Assembly: GCF_000722775.1 (NCBI RefSeq)
Contig: NZ_JPFZ01000013.1
Span: 1 to 64,000 of the forward strand
From: Streptococcus mitis subsp. hohhotensis
GTDB lineage: Bacteria > Bacillota > Bacilli > Lactobacillales > Streptococcaceae
DNA length: 64,000 nt
Direction: 5' to 3'
Shown: positions 8,937 through 17,439 of the stretch, one piece after another
Numbering within the stretch: the first letter of the stretch is position 1
How the letters are laid out: each line of letters opens with the position of its first letter
The notes under the pieces: model-generated
Told to the model about the DNA's origin: nothing
The model's input: the letters and a program-made list of their open reading frames with translations, nothing else
The model's database searches: none
Translations under genes and position numbers: made by a program

Positions 8937-10604
8937 TTATTCTACACTAAATAGGTATGGGTAAACAGGTTGTTGGCCTTGGTGGATTTCGACTTCAACA
9001 TCTTCGAATTCTTCTGCGATTTCTTGAGCAATTTCATTGGCAAGTTCTTCGCTTCCGTCTTCACCGACATAGAAGGTTACGATTTCACTATCTTCATCCA
9101 ACATATGTTTCAATGTTTCAGTCAAGGTTTGGTGCATGTCAGGATTTGACACGAGGATTTTCCCATCCACCATACCAAGATTATCATTTTCATGGATTTC
9201 TAAGCCATCAATGGTTGTATCACGCACAGCTGTTGTGACGCTTCCGCTAACGACATCGCTAAGAGCAGCTGTCATACGCTCTTGGTTTTCTTCGATGGAC
9301 TTGCTTGGATCAAAGGCAAGAAGACTTGTCAAACCTTGTGGCAAAGTACGAGTCTCTACCACTACTGCTGGTTGCTCCAAAACTTCTGCTGCAGATTGAG
9401 CTGCCATGAAGATGTTTTTGTTGTTTGGCAGGAAGATGATGTTACGAGCATTGACCTGTTCAACAGCCTTGATAAAGTCTTCTGTTGAAGGGTTCATGGT
9501 TTGACCGCCTTCAATAACATAATCTACACCTTGAGAACGGAAGATATCTGCTAGACCTTTACCAGCCACTACAGCAATCAGAGCATACTCTTTTTCTTCA
9601 GCAGGCTTGCTAACTTGAGCAGCTTCTTTCTCAACCTGCGCTTCGTGTTGGTTCCGCATATTGTCAACTTTTACCTTGACCAAGCTACCATATTTGAGAC
9701 CTTCTTGCATAACAAGTCCTGGATCTTCTGTATGGACATGGACTTTGACAATTTCATCATCGTTAACAACAAGGAGAGAATCCCCAAGTTCATTCAAGTA
9801 GTTACGGAACTCGTCGTAGTCAAAATCTTTAGCATAGGTGGGACCTTGCTTAAGAGCTACCATGATTTCAGTACAGTAACCAAAGGTAATGTCCTCAGTC
9901 GCTACGTGACCAGCTACAGACTTATGATGTTCAGCATTGATCATTTCACTCATGTTGGCCGGAGTCGCTACAAAGTCCTCAGATGCAATATATTCACCAG
10001 TAAGGGCTGAAAGGAAACCTTCATAGATGAAGACCAGTCCTTGACCACCTGAATCCACAACGCCAACTTCTTTCAATACTGGAAGCATGTCTGGTGTTTT
10101 AGCTAGAGCTGTTTTAGCACCTTCCAAGGCTGCACGCATGACTTCAACAGCATCATCTGTTTGCTCAGCTTTTTTCTTAGCACCGATAGCAGCCCCACGA
10201 GAAACTGTCAAAATCGTTCCTTCAACTGGCTTCATAACTGCCTTGTAGGCAACTTCTACACCTGATTGGAAAGCAAGGGCCAAGTCTTGACCTGTTAACT
10301 CGTCTTTATCCTTGATAGCTTGTGAAAATCCACGGAAAAGCTGAGACGTAATAACACCTGAGTTCCCACGCGCACCCATCAAAAGACCTTTGGCAAGAAT
10401 GCTCGCTACCTCGCCAACTGTAGAAGCTGGCTTGTCTGCAACTTCTTTAGCTCCATTTTCAATGGTCATTCCCATGTTTGTTCCAGTATCTCCATCTGGA
10501 ACTGGAAAGACGTTTAATGAATTGACATATTCAGCTTGCTTATTCAAGCGAGTTGATGCAGCCTGCACCATTTCTTGAAATAAGCTAGTAGTAATTTTTG
10601 ACAC
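8937..10604 (-). CDS. fakA: Fatty acid kinase FakA (DAK2/DhaL domain protein)
   Basis: 555 residues. The N-terminal DhaL kinase domain (about 1-200) carries NVFPVPDGDTGTNM, whose aspartates coordinate Mg-ATP, and ARGNSGVITSQLFRG. The C-terminal half (about 320-555) is the FakA-specific part. In Firmicutes FakA phosphorylates fatty acids presented by a DegV-type FakB protein, feeding exogenous fatty acids into phospholipids. It lies two bases behind a small Asp23/YloU-family gene, the usual yloU-yloV arrangement. No fakB is present in the window. Confidence 0.9.
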   Translation of the reverse strand: MSKITTSLFQEMVQAASTRLNKQAEYVNSLNVFPVPDGDTGTNMGMTIENGAKEVADKPASTVGEVASILAKGLLMGARGNSGVITSQLFRGFSQAIKDKDELTGQDLALAFQSGVEVAYKAVMKPVEGTILTVSRGAAIGAKKKAEQTDDAVEVMRAALEGAKTALAKTPDMLPVLKEVGVVDSGGQGLVFIYEGFLSALTGEYIASEDFVATPANMSEMINAEHHKSVAGHVATEDITFGYCTEIMVALKQGPTYAKDFDYDEFRNYLNELGDSLLVVNDDEIVKVHVHTEDPGLVMQEGLKYGSLVKVKVDNMRNQHEAQVEKEAAQVSKPAEEKEYALIAVVAGKGLADIFRSQGVDYVIEGGQTMNPSTEDFIKAVEQVNARNIIFLPNNKNIFMAAQSAAEVLEQPAVVVETRTLPQGLTSLLAFDPSKSIEENQERMTAALSDVVSGSVTTAVRDTTIDGLEIHENDNLGMVDGKILVSNPDMHQTLTETLKHMLDEDSEIVTFYVGEDGSEELANEIAQEIAEEFEDVEVEIHQGQQPVYPYLFSVE

Positions 10605-10606
10605 GG

Positions 10607-10972
10607 TTATTCTCCTACAACTTTGATATTTTGAATGTAGACATTTACAGTCTGAGCAGTAATTCCAAGCTGGTTTTCCAAGCTAAAACGAACACGCTCT
10701 TGAATGTTTTTTGACACTTCGCTAATCTTTGTTCCGTAGCTCAACACGGTATATACATCAACTGCAATACTGCCATCTTCGGCCGCCTTTACGACGACAC
10801 CTTTGGAATAATTTTCCTTCCCTAGAAGGGCTTGGAAATTATCTTTGAGGGCATTTTTACTAGCCATACCGACCACACCAAAAATCTCAGTTGTTGCACC
10901 GCCTACGACAGTTGCAATCACTTCATCTGTTAGTTCGATTTGACCATCTTTTGTATTAATTTTTACAGTCAT
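10607..10972 (-). CDS. Asp23/Gls24 family protein (YloU-like)
   Basis: 121 residues, matching the small Asp23/DUF322 family: VKINTKDGQIELTDEVIATV, then VVVKAAEDGSIAVDVYTVLSYG and a C-terminal VNVYIQNIKVV. These proteins are cytoplasmic or membrane-associated, and their biochemical role is unclear. The gene is directly upstream of fakA (two-base gap), so both form one operon. A promoter lies 30-60 bases upstream. Confidence 0.88.
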   Translation of the reverse strand: MTVKINTKDGQIELTDEVIATVVGGATTEIFGVVGMASKNALKDNFQALLGKENYSKGVVVKAAEDGSIAVDVYTVLSYGTKISEVSKNIQERVRFSLENQLGITAQTVNVYIQNIKVVGE

Positions 10973-11000
10973 CCTTTTTACCTCAACTAGTTGATACTCT

Positions 11001-11029
11001 ATTTTATCATATTTCAGCCCAAGTGTAAA
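11001..11029 (-). promoter_or_regulatory. yloU-fakA promoter
   Basis: TTTACA (11029-11024), 17 bases, TAAAAT (11006-11001) on the minus strand. Confidence 0.65.
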
Positions 11030-11091
11030 AGCAGAATACTGTATCAGCGGATATTTACTCTATTTTTCAAATGATTTTATATCTACAGTAA

Positions 11092-11114
11092 AAGAAAAAA
11101 GACCCTAAGGTCTC
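11092..11114 (-). terminator. Terminator after rpmB
   Basis: AGACC/GGTCT stem (11113-11100 on the minus strand) with a four-base loop, followed by TTTTTTC. Confidence 0.7.
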
Positions 11115-11127
11115 CTTACTTTTATTA

Positions 11128-11316
11128 TTAAACGCGTTCAACTTTACCTGATTTCAAAGCACGAGCTGAAGCCCAAACTTTTTTAGGTTTACCATCGATA
11201 AGAACAGTAACTTTTTGAAGGTTTGGTTTTACGGCACGTTTTGTTTGGTTCATCGCGTGTGAACGGTTGTTTCCTGATACAGTCTTACGACCTGTAAAGT
11301 AACATACTTTAGCCAT
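11128..11316 (-). CDS. rpmB: 50S ribosomal protein L28
   Basis: 62 residues, the normal bacterial L28 length. The start [20 protein letters not shown], the [14 protein letters not shown] segment and the basic end [12 protein letters not shown] are diagnostic. AGGAGG lies seven bases before the ATG. It is monocistronic: its own promoter (11375-11403) is upstream and a terminator lies 14 bases after the stop. It is transcribed towards fakA, a neighbourhood conserved in streptococci. Confidence 0.97.
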   Translation of the reverse strand: MAKVCYFTGRKTVSGNNRSHAMNQTKRAVKPNLQKVTVLIDGKPKKVWASARALKSGKVERV

Positions 11317-11351
11317 TGTGTTTTCCTCCTATTAGATCTAATATAGCGGAT

Positions 11352-11403
11352 GTGCTAGCACCACATACCGTACTATGTTATCACACTTTCTTCATTTTTG
11401 CAA
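11352..11403 (-). promoter_or_regulatory. rpmB promoter and leader palindrome
   Basis: TTGCAA (11403-11398), 17 bases, TAACAT (11380-11375) on the minus strand. The short leader contains the perfect 10-base palindrome GTGCTAGCAC (11352-11361), a possible binding or pairing element. Confidence 0.6.
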
Positions 11404-11421
11404 GGGAATTGGAAGATTTTT

Positions 11422-12096
11422 TTATTTAACGTAGACAATTCCCAACTTTCCAAAAGCCACATCCCCACGGATAATCAAGGTTTTGCTGGTTGGGGCTAGA
11501 GAAGTATCTGCCTTGGCTACACCACAGAAAGTTTCCACCTTTAAATCAACTCTCCAATGTTGAGGAACATAGATAACTGCATTGCCAAAACCAACTTCCA
11601 CTTTCAGGGTTGCGGTATCTCCTAAAATCTCTGCATTATCATAATATATCTTGGCATTGCCAAAACCAACTTCTACTTGGTCTTCTACCAATTCTTGGTT
11701 TTGCTTGTAGAAAGTCCCAGTCCCAAAAGCGACTTCCTTGTCTATAAAAATGGTTTTTTCACCATCATACCACCATTTTTTCCCATTCCAAGTTCTGTTA
11801 GAATGAGTGAGTGCGCTGACACCCATTACAATCAAAATACTAGCCAAAATAAGTGAAACAGGAGATAGCTGAATCCAATTATAAAAAAGATTCACTATAT
11901 TTAACGCTATTAATGCTAAAAAAGTAGCTGTTGTCCAATGATGCCTAAGAAAAGATTCTACCGCCTTATAAAGGAGAAAAGCAATAAAGATGAAAGGAGA
12001 ATACTTAGTCTCCAAAGATGGGACACCATAATGTCCCTGTAATAAAATCCATGCTGCCAATACTAGCAACACAATACCAAATACTTTCTTTTTCAT
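11422..12096 (-). CDS. LiaF-like membrane protein of a LytTR-linked pair
   Basis: 224 residues. About four hydrophobic helices occupy residues 4-105 (FGIVLLVLAAWILL, YSPFIFIAFLLYKAV, TFLALIALNIVNLFYNWI, LILASILIVMGVSAL). They are followed by a soluble LiaF/cell-wall-active-antibiotic-response-type domain with repeating VEVGFGNA units (VEVGFGNAKIYY, VEVGFGNAVIYV, DVAFGKLGIVYV). Related proteins modulate envelope-stress or LytTR regulators. The gene sits four bases after a LytTR regulator gene on the same strand, so it probably inhibits or senses for that regulator; this is inference. Confidence 0.8.
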   Translation of the reverse strand: MKKKVFGIVLLVLAAWILLQGHYGVPSLETKYSPFIFIAFLLYKAVESFLRHHWTTATFLALIALNIVNLFYNWIQLSPVSLILASILIVMGVSALTHSNRTWNGKKWWYDGEKTIFIDKEVAFGTGTFYKQNQELVEDQVEVGFGNAKIYYDNAEILGDTATLKVEVGFGNAVIYVPQHWRVDLKVETFCGVAKADTSLAPTSKTLIIRGDVAFGKLGIVYVK

Positions 12097-12100
12097 GTTC

Positions 12101-12547
12101 TTACCTCATGTTTCTTAGATTTTCTTTTAGGAGGGATTGGTAATGTCGTGAGACATGAATCTCCTTGTGGGTCTGATAAAAGGAAATGGTGCCCGTTCCT
12201 GAAAAGGACTTGTCCACCGAATAGATTTGCCGAATATTAGCGATAGTTGACTTGGATACCCGACTAAAATAACGAGGAAGGATAGTCTCTAACTCATAGA
12301 GTTTAAGCCGAACCTCGTAGGCATCTTTCTGGGTATGGGCATAAATCTTGCTACCTTCCGTCTCAAAGAAGAGAATTTCCGACAAGTCCAGATAATATTC
12401 GCCCGTCCCCTTGTAAAAAATCAACCGAGGAGACTTGGACTCTTGCAAGAGTCTCTGCAAATCCGCAATCTCATCTGTCAAAGCCGCTGCCTTGATGATA
12501 ATTTCAGTTTCCTCTAAATTGCTGTCAATTTCGATTCGTAACTTCAT
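12101..12547 (-). CDS. LytTR-domain DNA-binding regulator
   Basis: 148 residues. A short N-terminal region (1-50) precedes a LytTR domain (about 52-146): GEYYLDLSEILFFETEGSKI, AYEVRLKLYELETIL, FSRVSKSTIANIRQI and HVSRHYQSLLKENLR. There is no receiver domain, so it is a stand-alone LytTR protein rather than a two-component response regulator. It has an AAAGGAGATGG ribosome site. It is first in an operon with the LiaF-like membrane protein. Such LytTR/membrane-protein pairs often control competence, bacteriocin or stress genes and themselves; the target here is unknown. Confidence 0.85.
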   Translation of the reverse strand: MKLRIEIDSNLEETEIIIKAAALTDEIADLQRLLQESKSPRLIFYKGTGEYYLDLSEILFFETEGSKIYAHTQKDAYEVRLKLYELETILPRYFSRVSKSTIANIRQIYSVDKSFSGTGTISFYQTHKEIHVSRHYQSLLKENLRNMR

Positions 12548-12660
12548 TCCATCTCCTTTCTGACTCTACTATATCAAAGGGAAAATAAGAAAACAAGAGC
12601 AAAAAAGCAAGTGGTTACTTTAACTCCGTAAGTGGTTGTTGGACCGCCTTAACTTACAGG

Positions 12661-13179
12661 TCAAAATAGAAAGAAAATCACACCCCACGCAAGACCACAA
12701 ATATAACCAACTACTACATCCTTGGGAAAATGCACTCCACCCAAGACTCTCACTAGACCGAGGAGGGTTGAAAAAACCAACAAGATAACCCCTACAGATA
12801 AACTAGCATGTAAGCAAGCCATGGAGATAATGGTTGCTGAAAAGACATGACGACTGGGCATAGACTGACCAGGACTATCTCTGTCAAGCAAGGGTTTAAT
12901 ATCCCATTCCTCATAAGGCCTAGGGGCATTGATTTTCTTACGAAGAAAGGACAAAATCACAAAACCTGACGCAGGGATAAACAAATAGATTCCGACCTGT
13001 TTCCCAAGTCCTTGTTGGAGATAGATAGTTGCTAACAAGGTTAGATAAATTATAGGCATAACTACCGTCATGAAGCGATTGAAAGTTCTTAACAAGCTCA
13101 GAAGAAAGGGCCTATTTTCAATGTTAGCAGCAATGTAGTCATACCATTCTTGATAATTTTTCATATATTTTCTCATCAC
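12661..13179 (-). CDS. PAP2-family membrane phosphatase
   Basis: 172 residues with about five membrane helices. All three PAP2 signatures are present: KKINAPRP (KX6RP), MPSRHVFSA (PSGH type with Arg) and RVLGGVHFPKDVVVG (SRX5HX3D type). The active site thus has the two histidines and the arginines. Family members dephosphorylate undecaprenyl diphosphate, phosphatidylglycerol phosphate or related lipids at the membrane. The start is uncertain: M1 (13179) and M6 (13164) both have weak ribosome sites. It appears monocistronic. Confidence 0.85.
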   Translation of the reverse strand: MMRKYMKNYQEWYDYIAANIENRPFLLSLLRTFNRFMTVVMPIIYLTLLATIYLQQGLGKQVGIYLFIPASGFVILSFLRKKINAPRPYEEWDIKPLLDRDSPGQSMPSRHVFSATIISMACLHASLSVGVILLVFSTLLGLVRVLGGVHFPKDVVVGYICGLAWGVIFFLF

Positions 13180-13229
13180 TTACTCAAATTTTGCTTGCAG
13201 GGAAGCACTTGTCTTCTAGTATAGTGCAG

Positions 13230-13256
13230 AAAAAGAAGGCCGTCAAGCCTTCTTTG
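13230..13256 (-). terminator. Terminator after the ABC exporter operon
   Basis: AAGAAGGC and GCCTTCTT (13254-13233) form an eight-base stem around a six-base loop, with T runs on the minus strand. Confidence 0.8.
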
Positions 13257-13259
13257 GGT

Positions 13260-15020
13260 TTATTCTTCTGCTTCATCTTCTGTAAATTGACTGTTATAGA
13301 GGTCAGCGTAGAAACCAGCTTGCGCCATTAGCTCATCATGATTTCCTTGCTCGATGATATTGCCATCCTTCATAACCAGAATCAGATCAGCATTTCGGAT
13401 AGTAGACAAGCGGTGGGCGATGACAAAGGAAGTTCTCCCCTCCATCAAACGATCCATAGCTTTCTGAATCAATTCCTCCGTCCGAGTATCAACAGAAGAG
13501 GTCGCCTCATCTAAAATCAAGAGCGGTGCATCTTTCAGCAAAGCACGAGCAATGGTTAAGAGTTGTTTTTGCCCGACAGACAAGGTCACTGTATCATCCA
13601 AGACGGTATCGTAACCATCTGGTAGAGTCATGATAAAGTGGTGAATCCCTACAGACTTGCTGGCTTCAATCACGCGCTCATTACTAATCCCCTTTTGGTT
13701 ATAGATAAGATTGTCGCGAATGGTTCCTTCAAAGAGCCAAGTATCCTGCAAGACCATTGAAAAGGCATCGTGTACTTCCGAACGCTTCATCTCTTTGGTA
13801 TCCACACCATCGATACGGATACTTCCCTTATCAATCTCATAGAACTTCATCAAAAGATTGACAATAGTTGTCTTACCAGCCCCAGTCGGTCCGACAATGG
13901 CAACCTTTTGACCTGCATGAGCTATCGCAGAAAAGTCATGGATAATAGTTCGCTCTGGTGTGTAACCAAAGGAAACTCGATCAAAGACCACTTGACCTTT
14001 CATATCGCTCAATTGTCTTGCTTTATGGGATTCATCTTCCATCTCCTCTTCAGCTAGAAATTCGAAGACGCGTCCCATGGCTGCACTAGCCTGCTGAAGA
14101 CTAGTAACCCCTTGGGCAATTTGTGAAAGGGGCTGAGAAAAGATACGAACGTAGGCCATAAAGGCAACGATAATCCCGATACTGATGTGTCCATTTAAGG
14201 CCAAGGCTGCACCAACGATAATCACCAAGGCATAGCTAAAGTTCCCAATAAACATCATAATCGGCATCATAATCCCTGAAATAAACTGAGACTTCCAGAT
14301 ACTGTCATACAGACGATTGTTTAATTTCGCAAACTCTTCTTTCGTGCTCTCGATAGCATTGTAACTAGTCACTACATTATGGCCAGAGTACATTTCCTCC
14401 ACATAACCATTGACAGCTGCCAAATCCTGTTGCTGACTCTTAAAGAAACCCTGTGATTTGCCCATAAAGACGGACACGAAAGCAAATCCAACAAGAGTTG
14501 AAACAACCGTCACCAAGGCTAAAATCCAGTTCATCCCAAACATGGTTACCAAGACTGCCACGACCAGTAAACTAGATGAAAGAACTGTTCCCAGACTTTG
14601 ATTGAGGGACTGGGCTGCAGTGTCAACGTCATTGGTTACACGAGACAAGGTATCCCCTTGAGAATGTCCATCAAAATATCCCAATGGAAGGCGATTGATT
14701 TTCTCTGCAATAGCTCTTCTCAAACGCTCTGAAAAACGTTGAATAGCTGTTGTAAACAGAAATGCCTGTAAATAATTTGATAAAAGTCCGATCACATAAA
14801 TCACGGCCAAAAAACCACCAATAGCTGCAACCGCCACGACATCCACACTTGTTTCCAAACCACTGGCAATAATATTAGTCATTTCCTTGATGCGAGTCGG
14901 ACCATATACAGTAATGATATTGGATAGGATTGTTGCTAGAAAGGCTATCAGAAGGGCAAACTGGAGGCCTGCAAGATAGGGTTTACTCTGTTTCCAGAGA
15001 GACATTTTCTTATTTTCCAT
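13260..15020 (-). CDS. ABC exporter half-transporter, catalytic partner
   Basis: 586 residues from the chosen ATG at 15020, which has AGGAGG nine bases upstream; an in-frame start at 15056 has no ribosome site. Six membrane helices (about 20-310) precede an ATPase domain with Walker A GPTGAGKTT, Walker B LLILDEATSSVD (catalytic Glu present), switch FVIAHRLSTI and a non-canonical signature LSVGQKQ. It overlaps the upstream partner by 11 bases. Together with that partner's degenerate Walker B, this fits a heterodimeric multidrug-type exporter (BmrCD/PatAB class) with one consensus and one degenerate ATP site. Confidence 0.9.
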   Translation of the reverse strand: MENKKMSLWKQSKPYLAGLQFALLIAFLATILSNIITVYGPTRIKEMTNIIASGLETSVDVVAVAAIGGFLAVIYVIGLLSNYLQAFLFTTAIQRFSERLRRAIAEKINRLPLGYFDGHSQGDTLSRVTNDVDTAAQSLNQSLGTVLSSSLLVVAVLVTMFGMNWILALVTVVSTLVGFAFVSVFMGKSQGFFKSQQQDLAAVNGYVEEMYSGHNVVTSYNAIESTKEEFAKLNNRLYDSIWKSQFISGIMMPIMMFIGNFSYALVIIVGAALALNGHISIGIIVAFMAYVRIFSQPLSQIAQGVTSLQQASAAMGRVFEFLAEEEMEDESHKARQLSDMKGQVVFDRVSFGYTPERTIIHDFSAIAHAGQKVAIVGPTGAGKTTIVNLLMKFYEIDKGSIRIDGVDTKEMKRSEVHDAFSMVLQDTWLFEGTIRDNLIYNQKGISNERVIEASKSVGIHHFIMTLPDGYDTVLDDTVTLSVGQKQLLTIARALLKDAPLLILDEATSSVDTRTEELIQKAMDRLMEGRTSFVIAHRLSTIRNADLILVMKDGNIIEQGNHDELMAQAGFYADLYNSQFTEDEAEE

Positions 15021-16779
15021 GTTCCAATTCCTCCTTCGATAGTTGTGAATAGGCAATTTCTTGGTAAACTTCGTTATTAGCTAGAAGTTCCCTGTGGGTG
15101 CCTTGTCCCACGACTTTCCCTTGATCCAAGACCAAAATCAAATCTGCGTCCATAATCGTTGAAATACGCTGTGCGACGATAAGCTTGGTCATAGACTTGG
15201 TTTTCTCTGCTAACTCTTGGCGTAGGACACGGTCTGTCTTGTAGTCCAAGGCTGAGAAGGAGTCATCAAAGATGAGGATTTCTGGCTTCCGAGCTAAGGC
15301 ACGCGCAATGGCCAGACGCTGTCTTTGACCACCTGAGAAGTTAGTTCCTCCTTGGGCCACTTCTGACGCTAAGCCCGCTTCCTTGTCTTCGATAAAGTTC
15401 TTAGACTGAGCCAACTCCAAAGCCTGCCACATAGCCTGCTCACTAAGTGGTGTTTCTTGACTTTGTCCAAAGTCTAGATTGTCCTTGACATCACCTGAAA
15501 AGAGAACCGCTTTCTGAGGAATATAACCAACCTTGTTGCGCAAATCTTCTAAGGCATAGTCTTGAACATTGACACCGTCCACCAGAATTTCTCCTGCTGA
15601 TACGTCGTAGAAACGTGGAATCAGATTGACCAGAGTTGATTTACCTGAACCCGTTGAACCAATAAAGGCCACTGCTTGACCAGCGTCTGCTCTAAAGCTA
15701 ACATGCTCAATAACCGCCTCCGAATTTGCCGCATAGCGGAAGGTCACATCCTTAAACTCGACCTGACCTTTGAGGTTTTCATCAGCCAGCTGCACTTGAG
15801 CAGGGTTTTGGATAGAAGAATGCAAATCTAGAACCTGATTAATCCGCTTAGCAGAGACCATAGTTCGGGGAAGAACGATGAAGAGTGCTCCCATAAGAAG
15901 GAAGCCCATGACAACCTGCATAGCATAAGACATGAAAACAATCATGTCACTAAAGAGAGGCAGACGCGCTATCGGAGCAGCGTCGTTAATCACATAGGCC
16001 CCAATCCAGTAAATCGCCACACTCAAACCACTTGAAATCCCCATCATGATAGGATTCAAAATAGCCATAAGACGGTTGACAAACAAATTCAAGCGTGTCA
16101 ATTCATCATTTGCTGCTGCAAATTTTTCATTTTGGTATTCTTCAGCATTGTAGGCGCGAACGACACGAATACCTGTTAAACTCTCACGAGTAATACTGTT
16201 CAGTTTATCTGTCAACCCCTGAATCAAGGACTGTTTTGGAAAGGCTAGCGTCATCAAGACTGTCGTCATCAAAACATTGACAATCACTGCTACAAGAACG
16301 GCCCAGAGCCAGTATTCTGAATGGCCTGAAATCTTCCCGATAGCCCAGATAGCCATAATCGGACCACGCGTTACCACTTGCAAGCCCATGGTAATCAACA
16401 TTTGAACTTGAGTAATGTCATTGGTAGTACGAGTTAAAAGACTGGGAATAGAGAATTTCTTAATCTCTGTCTGAGAGTAATCCAAAACTCGGTTAAAAAT
16501 ATCACTTCTCAGCCTACTAGTATAAGAAGCCGCCACTCGGGATGCAAAAAATCCAACTGCAACTACGGACAAGAAGGCAAGAAAGGACATTCCCACCATC
16601 ATGCTTGCAGGCTGCCACAACTCATCTAAATTAGTTCCTTGACTACCTAGCAAATCCGTAATTTTCGAGATATAGGTTGGCACTTCCAGCTCTAGATAGA
16701 CCGAAAAGCAAGTAAAGAGAATGACTAGTAAAATCATCCCCCATTCTTTTCTACTAATTCGTTTGGCTAATTTCTTCAT
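15010..16779 (-). CDS. ABC exporter half-transporter, degenerate-site partner
   Basis: 589 residues, six membrane helices (about 15-310) and an ATPase domain. Walker A is GSTGSGKST and the signature is canonical (FSGGQRQRLAIARAL). However, Walker B reads ILIFDDSFSALD with Asp replacing the catalytic Glu, and the switch reads LIVAQRIST with Gln in place of His. These are the hallmarks of the non-catalytic NBD in heterodimeric exporters. The start has AGGAGG upstream and overlaps the 3' end of the MarR gene by 26 bases, so regulator and both transporter genes are one operon. The substrate is unknown; drug or peptide efflux is likely. Confidence 0.9.
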   Translation of the reverse strand: MKKLAKRISRKEWGMILLVILFTCFSVYLELEVPTYISKITDLLGSQGTNLDELWQPASMMVGMSFLAFLSVVAVGFFASRVAASYTSRLRSDIFNRVLDYSQTEIKKFSIPSLLTRTTNDITQVQMLITMGLQVVTRGPIMAIWAIGKISGHSEYWLWAVLVAVIVNVLMTTVLMTLAFPKQSLIQGLTDKLNSITRESLTGIRVVRAYNAEEYQNEKFAAANDELTRLNLFVNRLMAILNPIMMGISSGLSVAIYWIGAYVINDAAPIARLPLFSDMIVFMSYAMQVVMGFLLMGALFIVLPRTMVSAKRINQVLDLHSSIQNPAQVQLADENLKGQVEFKDVTFRYAANSEAVIEHVSFRADAGQAVAFIGSTGSGKSTLVNLIPRFYDVSAGEILVDGVNVQDYALEDLRNKVGYIPQKAVLFSGDVKDNLDFGQSQETPLSEQAMWQALELAQSKNFIEDKEAGLASEVAQGGTNFSGGQRQRLAIARALARKPEILIFDDSFSALDYKTDRVLRQELAEKTKSMTKLIVAQRISTIMDADLILVLDQGKVVGQGTHRELLANNEVYQEIAYSQLSKEELEHGK

Positions 16780-17224
16780 TCTCTCCTCCTATTCCCTTGA
16801 TATTTTCCTGTAGTTGACTGAGAACTTTCTCAAAAATCAGTAATTCATCTTCATCAATGTCTTCCATCAACTGCTTATCAATTCGTTCAAAAAAGGCCTT
16901 AACCTGCTTCATTTGAGAATGTGCTTTGTCCGTCAAACGAACAAATTTTGCCCGCTTATCGCTAGGACTCGCCTCCAATTCCACCAAACCATTTTGCACC
17001 ATACGCTTGACCAAATTACTAGCAACAGACTTGGTAATATTGAGTTCCTGCTCGATATCTTTAATCAAGACCAAGTCTTGGTTTTTCTCACGATTATCCA
17101 AAAAACGTACAACCTGACCTTGAGGTCCACCCATAAATTCAATGCCACTACGTTTGGCTTCCTTTTGCACCATCAAATGAATCTGGTGACCAAAACGCTT
17201 AAAGACCAACATCGGTTTATCCAT
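16754..17224 (-). CDS. MarR-family transcriptional regulator
   Basis: 156 residues. A winged helix-turn-helix occupies about residues 35-105 (LVLIKDIEQELNITKSVASN, then MVQNGLVELEASPSDKRAKF with the basic wing DKRAKFVRL). Flanking helices provide the dimer interface. It is the first gene of an operon with the two ABC half-transporters, with which it overlaps. Three related inverted repeats around its promoter (17252-17339) are plausible autorepressor sites, so it probably represses the exporter until a ligand is bound. Confidence 0.9.
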   Translation of the reverse strand: MDKPMLVFKRFGHQIHLMVQKEAKRSGIEFMGGPQGQVVRFLDNREKNQDLVLIKDIEQELNITKSVASNLVKRMVQNGLVELEASPSDKRAKFVRLTDKAHSQMKQVKAFFERIDKQLMEDIDEDELLIFEKVLSQLQENIKGIGGENEEISQTN

Positions 17225-17251
17225 GCTATCTCCTTTCTAACCATCACATTT

Positions 17252-17339
17252 AGTTCTCCTAGGAACTAATTAAGTTTTCATGAGAACTATTTTACCACTT
17301 TGAAAAGAGATGTCAAGAAAAAAAGTTTCCATGAGAACT
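17252..17339. promoter_or_regulatory. MarR-exporter promoter with three operator-like inverted repeats
   Basis: The minus-strand promoter is TTGACA (17316-17311), 16 bases ending TGG, then TAAAAT (17294-17289). Three 16-base inverted repeats of the form AGTTNTC...GAGAACT occur: AGTTCTCCTAGGAACT (17252-17267), AGTTTTCATGAGAACT (17273-17288, abutting the -10) and AGTTTCCATGAGAACT (17324-17339, upstream of the -35). MarR binding here is inferred. Confidence 0.7.
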
Positions 17340-17352
17340 ATCTTGGTTTAAA

Positions 17353-17381
17353 TTGACATTAGGCAAGAGTTTTTATATAAT
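17353..17381 (+). promoter_or_regulatory. Promoter of the divergent membrane protein gene
   Basis: TTGACA (17353-17358), a 17-base spacer and TATAAT (17376-17381) give a consensus promoter. It lies only 14 bases from the third MarR-type operator, so shared control is possible. Confidence 0.85.
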
Positions 17382-17439
17382 AAGTACTCACTACTGTGGG
17401 TAGAAATCCATTCACTTAATGAGGAGAGAAAACTTTCAA

